Source: Paenibacillus sp. SYP-B3998
GTDB lineage: Bacteria; Bacillota; Bacilli; Paenibacillales; NBRC-103111
Direction of reading: 5' to 3'
Assembly: GCF_010820665.1 (NCBI RefSeq)
Contig: NZ_JAAIKC010000001.1
Location: 1,116,001 to 1,180,000, forward strand
Length of the DNA stretch: 64,000 bases
Shown here: piece after piece, positions 16,857-25,449 of the stretch
How positions within the stretch are numbered: position 1 is the stretch's first letter
How the letters are laid out: each line of letters begins with the position of its first letter
Notes under the pieces: generated by a model
Seen by the model: only the letters and a program-made list of their open reading frames with translations
What the model was told of the DNA's origin: nothing
Database searches by the model: none
Program-made: the position numbers and the translations under genes

Positions 16857-17864
16857 ATGAGCGTTACCATTAAAGATATAGCTCGTCAAGCTGGGGTGTC
16901 TCATACGACCGTTTCAAGAGCATTGAACGATAGTCCCCTAATCAATGAAGAGACGAAGGATCGGATTCGCACCCTTGCAACTAAAATGGATTACACTCCT
17001 AATTTCAGCGCCAAAAGCTTGGTATTGGATCGTTCGTATAACTTAGGGCTCTTTTTTACTACACTGAGCCAAGGAACATCGGCGGGTTTCTTCTATGAAG
17101 CCATTCGCGGTGTTAATAACGTGATTCAAGATCGCTATCAATTGATCGTCAAAGGGATAGACGATTACACGAGTTTTCATTCCATAACACGTAAAAGTTT
17201 TGATGGTATTATCGTTGTTAGCCAAAGCGATGATGACCAGCCTTTCATTGACCATGCGACAGACAAAGGCATCCCGCTTGTTGTCTTGAATCGTCCCATA
17301 GACACCCCTGGTGTGCTGAACGTAATATCTGACGAAGAGCAAGGCGCATTTCTGGCAGTTTCCTATCTCATCGAACAAGGACATCAACGAATTGCTTTAG
17401 TTGAAGGACGCGCAGGCTTCAAATCCGCACAGAACCGCAAGAAAGGCTTCGAAAGAGCGATGCTTCACAATCGTCTAACGGTAAACTCAAATTATCGATT
17501 TCCTGGTTTGTACGATTTAGAGAGTGGACATAAGGCGATGCAGCATTTCTTGACGCTTGCTGAACGACCGACTGCTGTTTTTTGTTGTAATGATGAAATG
17601 GCCTTGGGTGCTATGAAAGCGATTTCGGAAGCTGGTATGCTGGTTCCTCGCGACGTATCCATTATCGGTTTCGACAATACGGTTTATGCTGCTTATGTCA
17701 CGCCGGCTTTAACAACCGTTCATAGACCGATTGAACAAATCAGCAAGGAAGGCGCTACTCGCCTTATTAGCAATATTGAAAATAAGCAGCATGAAACCGA
17801 GCAGGTGCTTTTAAAAACAGAGCTAGTGGTACGGGAATCCGTTCGTTCACTGTTAAATGGATAG
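16857..17864 (+). CDS. LacI-family regulator of the hexonate operon
   Basis: A 335-residue regulator with HTH VTIKDIARQAGVSHTTVSRALN at 3-24 and hinge YTPNFSAKSLV, followed by the effector domain (QNRKKGFERAML, VFCCNDEMALGAMKA, SIIGFDNTVYAAYVTPALTTVHRP). The ATG at 16857 has AGAGGTG upstream. It is the first gene of the operon, 16 bases before the LarA-family gene. It therefore probably autoregulates and responds to a hexonate or its phosphate (inference). B. subtilis uses a GntR-family repressor for its gnt operon instead. Confidence 0.92.
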   Translation: MSVTIKDIARQAGVSHTTVSRALNDSPLINEETKDRIRTLATKMDYTPNFSAKSLVLDRSYNLGLFFTTLSQGTSAGFFYEAIRGVNNVIQDRYQLIVKGIDDYTSFHSITRKSFDGIIVVSQSDDDQPFIDHATDKGIPLVVLNRPIDTPGVLNVISDEEQGAFLAVSYLIEQGHQRIALVEGRAGFKSAQNRKKGFERAMLHNRLTVNSNYRFPGLYDLESGHKAMQHFLTLAERPTAVFCCNDEMALGAMKAISEAGMLVPRDVSIIGFDNTVYAAYVTPALTTVHRPIEQISKEGATRLISNIENKQHETEQVLLKTELVVRESVRSLLNG

Positions 17865-17880
17865 GAGAGTGAGAAGCTAG

Positions 17881-19152
17881 ATGAGCATTCTTAGAGAGTT
17901 ACTTAAGGATATTCCCATTCCGCAAATGGTTAAGATCCGGCAGAAATTTGACCGCGCGATCCTCGAAAACCCTGAGGTGGAGCTAGCGAACAAGCTGGCA
18001 AGCAGCGGTGTGATGGAGAGCATCCATCCAGGACAGCAGGTTGCTGTTGCCGTTGGGAGTCGCGGTATTGCCAATATTGCTGGTTTCACCAAGACAACAT
18101 TAGATGCGATAAAGGCTAGAGGAGCGCATCCTTTCATCGTACCGTGTATGGGAAGTCACGGGGGAGCTACGGCTGAAGGACAAACGGAAGTTCTACAGCA
18201 CTTTGGTATCACCGAAGCAACCATGGAAGCGCCGATTCGCTCCTCTATGGAAGTTGTACAGATTGATCAACTGCCTAACGGTTTGCCTGTTTATGTGGAC
18301 CGTATTGCGTCTGAGGCCGATGCCATTGTCGTTATTAATCGGGTAAAGCCCCATACCGCGTTCCGTGGTCGCATCGAGAGCGGCATCATGAAGATGATTG
18401 CTATCGGGCTTGGCAAGCAAAAAGGCGCAGAGGCTTGCCATCAACTTGGGTTCAAATATATGGCGGAAAATGTGCCTGCAATGGCTACTCTTATGATAGA
18501 GAAACTCCCCATTGTGTTCGGAGTCGCGCTTATCGAGAACGCCTATGACGAAACGTGTCGAGCTGAAGTGCTTCCAGCAGCTGAGATAGAGGCTAGGGAG
18601 GAGCAATTGCTCATCGAAGCGAAATCGCGTCTGCCGAAAATTTTGTTTGATGAGATCGATGTGCTTGTAATCGACTACATAGGCAAAAACATTAGTGGTG
18701 ACGGGATGGACCCCAATGTAACAGGACGGTATCCTACGCCTTACGCACATGGCGGCCCGGAAGTAGCCAAGATGGTCGTTCTTGATCTAACACCGGAAAC
18801 AAAAGGCAATGCAAATGGCGTAGGCACTGCTGACTTCACCACCCAAAGACTTGTCGATAAGACGAATCTGGAGGCAACCTACGCTAATGGGTTGACTTCG
18901 ACCGTCTGTGCACCGACTAAGATCGCAACAACACTAGAGAACGACTTCTACGCGATTAAAGCAGCTATTAAAACGTGTAATATCCTTGATTACACAACAT
19001 GCAAGTTAGTTCGGATTCAAGATACGCTTCATCTTGGAGAAATTGAGATATCTGTCAATTTACTGGCTGCTGCTCGTCAACATCCAGATATCGAGATATT
19101 AACAGAGCCATATGAACTTTCATTTGACGCAGAGGGGAACATTTGCAAATGA
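17881..19152 (+). CDS. LarA-superfamily (DUF2088) nickel-pincer racemase/epimerase homologue
   Basis: A 423-residue protein of the lactate racemase superfamily. Key residues are visible: His93 in MGSHGGATAEGQ, His158 in RVKPHTAF, Lys171 in SGIMKMIAIG and His187 in EACHQLG. In Lactobacillus LarA the corresponding residues are His108, His174, Lys184 and His200: two acid/base His, the Lys that holds the pyridinium-dithiocarboxylate cofactor, and the Ni ligand. Spacings here (65, 13, 16) are close to LarA's (66, 10, 16). The superfamily includes 2-epimerases of other hydroxyacids, including D-gluconate. The following gluconokinase, overlapping by ATGA, makes a gluconate/mannonate 2-epimerase the best guess. 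Cofactor genes larB, larC and larE are not in the window. Confidence 0.8.
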   Translation: MSILRELLKDIPIPQMVKIRQKFDRAILENPEVELANKLASSGVMESIHPGQQVAVAVGSRGIANIAGFTKTTLDAIKARGAHPFIVPCMGSHGGATAEGQTEVLQHFGITEATMEAPIRSSMEVVQIDQLPNGLPVYVDRIASEADAIVVINRVKPHTAFRGRIESGIMKMIAIGLGKQKGAEACHQLGFKYMAENVPAMATLMIEKLPIVFGVALIENAYDETCRAEVLPAAEIEAREEQLLIEAKSRLPKILFDEIDVLVIDYIGKNISGDGMDPNVTGRYPTPYAHGGPEVAKMVVLDLTPETKGNANGVGTADFTTQRLVDKTNLEATYANGLTSTVCAPTKIATTLENDFYAIKAAIKTCNILDYTTCKLVRIQDTLHLGEIEISVNLLAAARQHPDIEILTEPYELSFDAEGNICK

Positions 19153-20720
19153 CAGATCATTCCCCAGCAGCTAAACCTTACATAGTCGCAGCGGATATTG
19201 GCACAACAAGCACCAAAACACTAATTATCGACCGGGAAGGGCGCGTTAAAGCTTCACATTCCATCGAATATCCTTTGTTTACTCCAACCGCTGATCGTGC
19301 TGAGCAAGACCCTCAACAAATTTTTCAGGCTGTCGTTGAAGGCATCGGTGCCGTTGTGCGCGAACTCGGAATATCGGCCGAGGAAGTGCTTTGTGTATCT
19401 TTTAGTTCCGCCATGCATAGTCTTATCGCAGTTGATGACCAGGCAAATCCGCTTACACAATGTGTGACGTGGGCGGACAATCGGAGCGCTGTCTACGTAG
19501 AAGAACTGAAACGCAGCGGTTTGGGTCAGCAAATTTATTCTCGTACAGGAACGCCCATACATCCGATGTCTCCCTTGCTTAAGCTGATGTGGTTCCGCGA
19601 TAATGAGCCCGATCTCGTCAAACGTACATATAAATTCATCGGTATTAAGGAATTTGTTTTCGTGCAGCTGTTCGATCGCTATATCATCGATCATTCCCTA
19701 GCGAGTGCAACAGGCCTATTCAATCTCCAAAATCTTGATTGGGATGAAGAGGCTCTTCGTTTGGCTGGAGTGACTCGCGGTCAGCTTTCAGAGCTGGTGC
19801 CGACAACGTTCCACATCAACGGCCTTCGTGTCGAACACGCGGCCGCTATGGGTCTGTCCACAGCTACACCTTTCGTGGTCGGTGCTTCCGATGGCGTCCT
19901 TGCAAATCTGGGCGTTGGCGCTATCGAGCCTGGCGTTGTGGCTGTTACCATCGGGACGAGCGGGGCCGTTCGCAGCGTCGTAAACAAGCCACAGACCGAC
20001 CCTGAAGGCAAGCTGTTCTGCTACGCGCTGACTGAGAATTTCTGGGTTGTCGGCGGACCGATTAATAATGGCGGCATCGTTTTTCGATGGGTAAGAGACC
20101 AAATAGCGACGTTAGAAACAGAAGAAGCACGTCGTATAGGCATGGACCCATATGATTATTTGACGGAACTGGCTTCTCAAGTGCAAGCGGGCTCCGATGG
20201 ACTGTTATTCTTGCCGTTGCTAGCTGGTGAGCGCGCTCCTTACTGGAACGCCAATGCGCGAGGCGTATACTTCGGCCTTTCATTAAATCACCAGAAAAAG
20301 CACATGATTCGTGCGGCTTTGGAAGGCGTCATGTTCTCCATCCAGGCTGTCGCCTCTTCGCTAGAAAGACTGATGGGACCAGCTACGGAGCTTCGCGCTT
20401 CTGGCGGATTTGCGCGATCTGCGTTTTGGCGTCAGATGATGGCGGATATGATCGGCACGTCAGTAACAGTCCCCGACGCTATAGAAAGCTCGGGAGTTGG
20501 CGCGGCATTGCTCGGCCTACTAGCAATGGGCGAGATTGAAGATTTATCACATGCGCACAATTGGATTCAGGTAGGCACGGCTCATGAGGTAAATGAAAGC
20601 GATTATCGCATCTATCAGCAATTGACATCTATTTATACAAGCGTATATCATCAATTAAAAGATCAATTCGATGCGATTACCGCCTTTCAGCAGCAGCACC
20701 TCTTGAGTCTTAAATCATAA
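19149..20720 (+). CDS. gntK: Gluconokinase (FGGY family)
   Basis: A 523-residue FGGY kinase closely resembling B. subtilis GntK. The ATP site begins VAADIGTTSTKTLIIDREG. The substrate half shows SFSSAMHSLIAVD, CVTWADNRS, TGTPIHPMSPL and DHSLASATGLFN. The C-terminal half shows GASDGVLANLGVGA, TIGTSGAVRSV, VGGPINNGGIVFRW, LAGERAPYWN and ASGGFARSAFWRQMMAD. It phosphorylates D-gluconate to 6-phosphogluconate. The ATG overlaps the previous stop (ATGA); a TTG six bases earlier has slightly better spacing to GAGGGG and may be used instead. A 159-base gap with repeats follows before the SDR gene. Confidence 0.93.
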   Translation: MTDHSPAAKPYIVAADIGTTSTKTLIIDREGRVKASHSIEYPLFTPTADRAEQDPQQIFQAVVEGIGAVVRELGISAEEVLCVSFSSAMHSLIAVDDQANPLTQCVTWADNRSAVYVEELKRSGLGQQIYSRTGTPIHPMSPLLKLMWFRDNEPDLVKRTYKFIGIKEFVFVQLFDRYIIDHSLASATGLFNLQNLDWDEEALRLAGVTRGQLSELVPTTFHINGLRVEHAAAMGLSTATPFVVGASDGVLANLGVGAIEPGVVAVTIGTSGAVRSVVNKPQTDPEGKLFCYALTENFWVVGGPINNGGIVFRWVRDQIATLETEEARRIGMDPYDYLTELASQVQAGSDGLLFLPLLAGERAPYWNANARGVYFGLSLNHQKKHMIRAALEGVMFSIQAVASSLERLMGPATELRASGGFARSAFWRQMMADMIGTSVTVPDAIESSGVGAALLGLLAMGEIEDLSHAHNWIQVGTAHEVNESDYRIYQQLTSIYTSVYHQLKDQFDAITAFQQQHLLSLKS

Positions 20721-20750
20721 GTTTTTGCGAATAAAGCATAATGCAGCATG

Positions 20751-20782
20751 GTTTATGCAGAAGTGCTTGCTAAAGCAAACGC
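20751..20782 (+). repeat. Dispersed repeat, degenerate copy
   Basis: TTTATGCAGAAGTGCTTGCT and the following AAAGCAAACGC match the copies at 20830-20860 and 61981-62014 in order and length, with several differences. The core is TTGCT-AA-AGCAA, a short palindrome. Confidence 0.5.
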
Positions 20783-20829
20783 AGCTCATGCTTGCCAAGA
20801 TAGCTTTTTTAAAGAAAAGCTGGGCTTAT

Positions 20830-20860
20830 GCTTATGAAGAAAGTTTTGCTACAGCAAAGC
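20830..20860 (+). repeat. Dispersed repeat with TTTGCT/AGCAAA core
   Basis: GCTTATGAAGAAAGTTTTGC followed by TACAGCAAAGC agrees at about 28 of 31 positions with the minus-strand copy at 61981-62014. It lies in the gap between gntK and the SDR gene. Confidence 0.6.
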
Positions 20861-20879
20861 ACTTAGGAGGATGACGACG

Positions 20880-21647
20880 ATGAACTTATTCGATCTTACA
20901 GGCAAAACAGCAGTCATTATTGGCGGAAACAGCACACTAGGAGGAGCCATGGCGGTTGCTCTTGGTGGACATGGGGCAAAAGTTGCCATCGTTGGGCGCA
21001 ATCAAGAGAAAAGTGAGCAGGTGGCTCTGCGTATTCAAGAAGACGGCGGAGAAGCGAATTGCTTTCAAGCGGATGCGACCAAACGCGAGGATCTGGAGCA
21101 CGTATTGAAAGAAGTCATTGCTTGGTCAGGAAGCGCGGACATTCTGATGAATTGCCCCGGTAAAAATAGTGCCACACCTTTCTTTGACATTTCCATGGAA
21201 GAGTGGGATTCTATAATGGAGGTTAATTTGAAAAGCGTCGTGTTAGCTTGCCAAGTGTTTGGGAAATATATGGTTGATCGTGGAGAGGGCGGAAGCATCA
21301 TTAACATTTCCTCCGTTTCATCTGATCCTCCGCTTTCCCGTGTATTCACTTACTCCGCCTCCAAAGCAGCCGTCAATAATATAACGCAAAATTTGGCCCG
21401 TGAATTTGCTCCGAGCCGTGTACGCGTCAACGCGATCATCCCTGGATTTTTCCCAGCGGAGCAAAATCGTAAGATCTTGTCGCCTGAGCGGATCGAGTCT
21501 ATCATGCGTCATACGCCGATGAATCGATTCGGGGAGGCTGCTGAGCTGCAGGGTGCAGCGGTTTTCCTTGCCTCTGAGCAAGCTTCAAGCTTTGTGACAG
21601 GCTCTGTCTTAAGAGTGGATGGCGGTTTTGGCGCGATGACGATTTAA
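20880..21647 (+). CDS. SDR oxidoreductase, D-mannonate oxidoreductase (UxuB/YjmF)-like
   Basis: A 255-residue short-chain dehydrogenase. An AGGAGG lies nine bases before the ATG at 20880, so an ATG at 20871 directly touching it is rejected. The NAD site is [12 protein letters not shown] (12-24). Catalytic residues are Ser144/145 (NISSVSS), Tyr158 and Lys162 (YSASK). [15 protein letters not shown] (186-200) matches the distinctive segment of B. subtilis UxuB (YjmF), which interconverts D-fructuronate and D-mannonate. The C terminus [12 protein letters not shown] is standard. Its operon partners handle gluconate, so it could provide mannonate for the LarA-like epimerase (inference). A gluconate 5-dehydrogenase is the main alternative. 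Confidence 0.85.
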   Translation: MNLFDLTGKTAVIIGGNSTLGGAMAVALGGHGAKVAIVGRNQEKSEQVALRIQEDGGEANCFQADATKREDLEHVLKEVIAWSGSADILMNCPGKNSATPFFDISMEEWDSIMEVNLKSVVLACQVFGKYMVDRGEGGSIINISSVSSDPPLSRVFTYSASKAAVNNITQNLAREFAPSRVRVNAIIPGFFPAEQNRKILSPERIESIMRHTPMNRFGEAAELQGAAVFLASEQASSFVTGSVLRVDGGFGAMTI

Positions 21648-21690
21648 TACCTATTTATCGGACTACTTATCGGAAGGGTGTATGAGAAAC

Positions 21691-23103
21691 ATGTCGAAAC
21701 AACAAATTGGTGTGGTTGGTCTTGCGGTTATGGGGAAAAACCTTGCGCTGAACATCGAAAGCAGAGGATTCAGTGTATCGGTCTTTAACCGTTCTTCCGA
21801 AAAAACAAAAGAGCTTCTGCAAGAAGCTCCGGGTAAAAATTTAGTAGGTACATACAGTATTGAGGAATTCGTACAATCGCTAGAAATTCCGCGCAAAATT
21901 TTGATTATGGTCAAAGCGGGCGGACCGACGGATGATACGATCAACCAATTGCTTCCTCATTTGGACAAAGGCGATATTTTGATCGATGGGGGGAATTCCT
22001 TCTTTCCAGATACACAACGCCGCAACAAATCTCTTGAAGAGCATGGTATCCGTTTCGTAGGAACCGGCGTTTCCGGTGGTGAAGAAGGCGCACTTAAAGG
22101 TCCTGCGATTATGCCGGGCGGTCAAGAAGATGCTTATAAACTGGTAGAACCTATTTTAACGGCAATTTCTGCAAAAGTGGGTGGCGACCCATGCTGTACA
22201 TATATCGGACCTGATGGCGCTGGACACTATGTTAAAATGGTGCACAACGGTATTGAGTACGGCGATATGCAGTTGATTTGCGAAGCTTATCAATTGCTCA
22301 AAGACGTGTTGAACGTGAGCACAGAAGAGCTGCATGAGATTTTCACCGAGTGGAACAATGGTGAACTCGATAGTTACTTAATCGAGATTACGAAAGATAT
22401 TTTCACCAAATATGACGCTGAAACTGGTAAACCAATGGTGGATGTCATCTTGGATTCCGCTGGACAAAAAGGTACAGGAAAATGGACCAGTCAAAGTGCG
22501 TTGGATCTTGGCGTTCCGCTTTCAATTATTACAGAATCCGTGTTCTCCCGTTTCATCTCAGCGATGAAAGAAGAACGCGTTGCGGCTAGCAAAGTTCTCA
22601 AAGGACCTGATGCTCCAGCCTTTACAGGTGATCGCAAAGCGTTTATTGAGGCTGTACGCCAAGCGCTTTACGCAAGCAAAATTTGCTCTTATGCTCAAGG
22701 TTTCGCTCAGATGAGGGCTGCTTCTGAAGAGTATAATTGGGGTCTGAAGTATGGCAGCATCGCGATGATATTCCGTGGTGGTTGTATCATTCGTGCTAGA
22801 TTCCTGCAAAACATTAAAGAAGCGTACGATCGTGATCCGGAATTGAAGAACTTACTTCTGGATTCGTACTTCAATGGCGTGGTTGACAATTATCAACAGT
22901 CTTGGAGACAAGTGATTGCAGAAGCGGTTACTCGCGGGATTGCAGTACCTTCTTTCGCATCAGCACTTGCCTACTACGATAGCTACCGCACTGAAAGATT
23001 GCCAGCGAACTTGCTGCAAGCTCAGCGCGACTATTTTGGCGCACATACGTTCCAACGTGTGGACAAAGAAGGTAGCTTCCATTTCAACTGGATGGAAAAC
23101 TAA
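21691..23103 (+). CDS. gnd: 6-phosphogluconate dehydrogenase, decarboxylating
   Basis: A 470-residue enzyme converting 6-phosphogluconate to ribulose-5-phosphate and CO2. The dinucleotide site is [15 protein letters not shown] with NRSS following strand 2, which suits [22 protein letters not shown] and [18 protein letters not shown] hold the catalytic Lys and Asn, and [22 protein letters not shown] and [12 protein letters not shown] segments complete the substrate site. It is very close to B. subtilis GndA. ATG at 21691 matches family starts; ATG at 21682, four bases after GAAGGG, is possible. It closes the hexonate operon 43 bases after the SDR. Confidence 0.95.
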   Translation: MSKQQIGVVGLAVMGKNLALNIESRGFSVSVFNRSSEKTKELLQEAPGKNLVGTYSIEEFVQSLEIPRKILIMVKAGGPTDDTINQLLPHLDKGDILIDGGNSFFPDTQRRNKSLEEHGIRFVGTGVSGGEEGALKGPAIMPGGQEDAYKLVEPILTAISAKVGGDPCCTYIGPDGAGHYVKMVHNGIEYGDMQLICEAYQLLKDVLNVSTEELHEIFTEWNNGELDSYLIEITKDIFTKYDAETGKPMVDVILDSAGQKGTGKWTSQSALDLGVPLSIITESVFSRFISAMKEERVAASKVLKGPDAPAFTGDRKAFIEAVRQALYASKICSYAQGFAQMRAASEEYNWGLKYGSIAMIFRGGCIIRARFLQNIKEAYDRDPELKNLLLDSYFNGVVDNYQQSWRQVIAEAVTRGIAVPSFASALAYYDSYRTERLPANLLQAQRDYFGAHTFQRVDKEGSFHFNWMEN

Positions 23104-23141
23104 AAGTCCATTGCTCATAGCAGAAGTATAATTCTGGGGAA

Positions 23142-23441
23142 TTAATCAGTTTCCTGTAAGCCATAAGCTGCTTCGCGCAGCCACATTTTCAGACGATCAG
23201 CTTCTTGATCGAAACCATGGCGCCTATGAATAAGCATCATTGCTACCTCGGCAAAATAACGGAAGTTTTTCATTAATCGCGGTTGAGCTAGACCTTGCAT
23301 TTGTGGGTCTTCCTCAACCATTTTTTTCTTTATAAACTCCAAAATCCAAACGACATCTTCTTTGCAAAGCGGGTAATTTGGATGCAAAATTTGTTCCAGT
23401 TTGCCTTTCGTATGGTTGGTATAGGCGACAGTTTGGTTCAA
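23142..23441 (-). CDS. Conserved hypothetical protein, 99 residues
   Basis: A small soluble protein starting with TTG at 23441, supported by AAGGAGAG about 11 bases upstream. It is helical and rich in aromatic and charged residues (DVVWILEFIKKKMVEEDPQM, LMKNFRYFAEVAMMLIHRRHG, RLKMWLREAAYGL). No domain is recognised. It converges with gnd and is divergent from aroK, with about 215 bases between the starts. Confidence 0.6.
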   Translation of the reverse strand: MNQTVAYTNHTKGKLEQILHPNYPLCKEDVVWILEFIKKKMVEEDPQMQGLAQPRLMKNFRYFAEVAMMLIHRRHGFDQEADRLKMWLREAAYGLQETD

Positions 23442-23656
23442 AGTTCCATCTCTCCTTAATCGGTATAGGGTCTCTTTTTCATCTTCGAGCTCCCCTGAAA
23501 GGAAAACTCTTCATCTTAAGTCTAACTCAACTGTAAATGCTGGAATTTATTCACAATACTATATGTTTTTTTTGCTGATTGTATTCATGTCTTATAGGCG
23601 TATGGTATGATGTTGGGAACGTTTGTATGAACAGTTTATGGGAAAAGAGGATCAAT

Positions 23657-24175
23657 GTGAATACGAGAAATATCGTGCTTGTAGGTTTCATGGGGACTGG
23701 TAAATCGACAGTTGGGCAGAAGTTGGCTGAGCGGTTAGGATGGTCATTTCTAGACTCGGATGCTGTAGTTGAGCACCAACAGCAAACAACGATTGCTGAG
23801 CTATTTAGCAACTATGGCGAAGCCCATTTTCGCGCTTTAGAAAGCAAAGCACTTGAACATATTTTAACACAACAAGGTCAAGTGTTAGCCACAGGTGGAG
23901 GGGCGGTGCTTGCAGAGAGCAATCGAGTATGTATGTTAAGCCAAGGCTTTGTTGTTGCACTCCAAGCAGCTCCCTCAGTCATTATTGAACGTGTGAGAAC
24001 GGATGAGAGTCGCCCTTTACTGCAAGGCAACCTAGACGATCAGGTTTATAAGCTGCTTGAACAGCGGAAGCACGCATACGATTTTGCGCATACCACAATC
24101 GACACCACAGAACTGACCGTAGAGCAAATTGCAGAGGAAATTGTGAGCAGGGCAGGACTGAGAGGAGAAGGATAA
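23657..24175 (+). CDS. aroK: Shikimate kinase
   Basis: A 172-residue P-loop kinase that phosphorylates shikimate at O3 in the aromatic pathway. GTG at 23657 follows AAGAGGA by six bases; longer in-frame starts lack family similarity. Walker A is GFMGTGKST at 10-18, and shikimate is held by DSDAVVEH, the Arg of HFRALESKAL and TGGGAV. The lid Arg region is RPLLQG. It lies 1.3 kb before aroA, with a rhodanese and two fluoride-channel genes between. Confidence 0.93.
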   Translation: MNTRNIVLVGFMGTGKSTVGQKLAERLGWSFLDSDAVVEHQQQTTIAELFSNYGEAHFRALESKALEHILTQQGQVLATGGGAVLAESNRVCMLSQGFVVALQAAPSVIIERVRTDESRPLLQGNLDDQVYKLLEQRKHAYDFAHTTIDTTELTVEQIAEEIVSRAGLRGEG

Positions 24176-24191
24176 GCGTAGACGTAGACGC

Positions 24192-24482
24192 TTAGTCCTC
24201 CCATTCCAACATGCCGCCCGTCATGTTCTTTAAACCTTTGTAACCAAGTGATTCCAAATAATCAAACGCCCGACCGCTGCGGTTACCGCTCCGGCATACA
24301 AGAATAATTTCTTCGGTTTGCGGAATGTCAGTGTGACGCTCTGGCAATTGACCTAAAGGAATATGTTTGGCCCCTGGGATCATGCCTGCGGCCACTTCCT
24401 CATCTTCACGAACATCGATAATTGTTAATTGCTCGCCGCGACCGAGTCTTTCTTTAATTTCTGAAGGAACAATCGTATCCAA
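24192..24482 (-). CDS. Rhodanese-domain protein
   Basis: A 96-residue single rhodanese domain. The catalytic loop is CRSGNRSGR, with DVREDEEVAAGMIPGAKHIPLGQL in the first half. TTG at 24482 is chosen because AGGAGG lies six bases before it; the in-frame ATG at 24524 would make this very Shine-Dalgarno sequence code for Ala-Arg-Arg-Leu. Single-domain rhodaneses move sulfane sulfur as a Cys persulfide. It converges with aroK, with stops 16 bases apart. The physiological partner is unknown. Confidence 0.88.
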   Translation of the reverse strand: MDTIVPSEIKERLGRGEQLTIIDVREDEEVAAGMIPGAKHIPLGQLPERHTDIPQTEEIILVCRSGNRSGRAFDYLESLGYKGLKNMTGGMLEWED

Positions 24483-24618
24483 GGTAAGCCTCCTAGCTTC
24501 AAGGTGACTGGGAAGAAGTCCCATTGTAAGTAATGATAGAAAGAATTGAACAAGAAGTCAAACCATTGGTTAATTCAATGGATTTCGTCAGTCATTTTCA
24601 TAGATGGAGTGAAGTCTT

Positions 24619-25005
24619 TTGACGATGTTATATATCGGCTTTGCTGGAATCTTCGGGGCACTAGCCCGTTATGGGCTTTCTCTCGCGTGGAATCCAGCTT
24701 CGCCAATGGCGTTTCCTTGGGGAACCTTATTTTGCAATTTCGCAGGCTGTTTGCTATTAGGCTTTTTAGCTTTTGCAGAGGGTCTCGCGATTCCGATTCG
24801 CATACGTGCTGCCATAACTACTGGTTTTATAGGCTCGTTTACCACGTTTTCGACCTTTAGCTATGAAACGTTCACTATGTTGAAACACGGACATCTTCTA
24901 TTGGCTGCTCTGTATGTAGGTGGCAGTTTATGGGGAGGACTTGGTTTTACATGGGTTGGTATACGGATCGCAGAGCGCTTTCAAGGAGGAGGAAATCCTT
25001 CGTGA
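24619..25005 (+). CDS. crcB: Fluoride channel subunit CrcB/Fluc 1
   Basis: A 128-residue protein with four membrane helices. The Fluc signature appears as GALARYGLSLA, GTLFCNFAGCLLLGF (with the conserved Asn) and TTGFIGSFTTFSTFSYET (Gly-Phe-x-Gly and Phe box). Such proteins export fluoride as dual-topology dimers. TTG at 24619 follows GGAG by nine bases; an ATG six bases later is possible. Its stop overlaps the start of a second crcB gene, a pattern typical of heterodimeric Fluc pairs. No fluoride riboswitch was recognised upstream. Confidence 0.92.
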   Translation: MTMLYIGFAGIFGALARYGLSLAWNPASPMAFPWGTLFCNFAGCLLLGFLAFAEGLAIPIRIRAAITTGFIGSFTTFSTFSYETFTMLKHGHLLLAALYVGGSLWGGLGFTWVGIRIAERFQGGGNPS

Positions 25006-25361
25006 TGACTTGGTTATGGCCTGTTTTTTTAGTGGGATTGGGAGGTTTCTTCGGTGCGATTAGCCGGTTTCAGCTTGCCGCATACATGGCGAGAAGGTTC
25101 CCAAGTTCTTTTCCGTATGGTACACTGACAGTAAATCTTTTGGGTTGTTTTTTACTAGGTTGGTTAATGAGATATCATGCCTTTGATGATTGGAAATTGC
25201 TTATAGGCACAGGGTTTATGGGTGCGTTCACCACATTTTCTACATTAAAGCTTGAAAGTCTTAAATTGCTGCGTGCTAATGACATGCAGACCTGGCTGCT
25301 GTATACGTCTTTCAGTTATACATGCGGAATTTTATTAGTGTTCATCGGATATTACATATAA
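25005..25361 (+). CDS. crcB: Fluoride channel subunit CrcB/Fluc 2
   Basis: A 118-residue four-helix protein: GGFFGAISRFQLA, GTLTVNLLGCFLLGW and TGFMGAFTTFSTLKLES give the Fluc motifs. The start is ATG at 25005, or GTG at 25002, which is nine bases after AAGGAGGAGG; either overlaps the stop of the first subunit. The two probably assemble with opposite topology into one fluoride channel. Confidence 0.92.
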   Translation: MTWLWPVFLVGLGGFFGAISRFQLAAYMARRFPSSFPYGTLTVNLLGCFLLGWLMRYHAFDDWKLLIGTGFMGAFTTFSTLKLESLKLLRANDMQTWLLYTSFSYTCGILLVFIGYYI

Positions 25362-25449
25362 GTTTATGACGCCATTTAGGTGGGAGTGCGAAGTTATTGC
25401 TCAAAATGCCGGTTTTTCTGGCGAAAAACGCTAAGGAGAGATTGCTTAC

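Noticed and set aside
24530..24618. Fluoride riboswitch before crcB
   Set aside because: The conserved crcB-motif blocks are not recognisable in this short leader.
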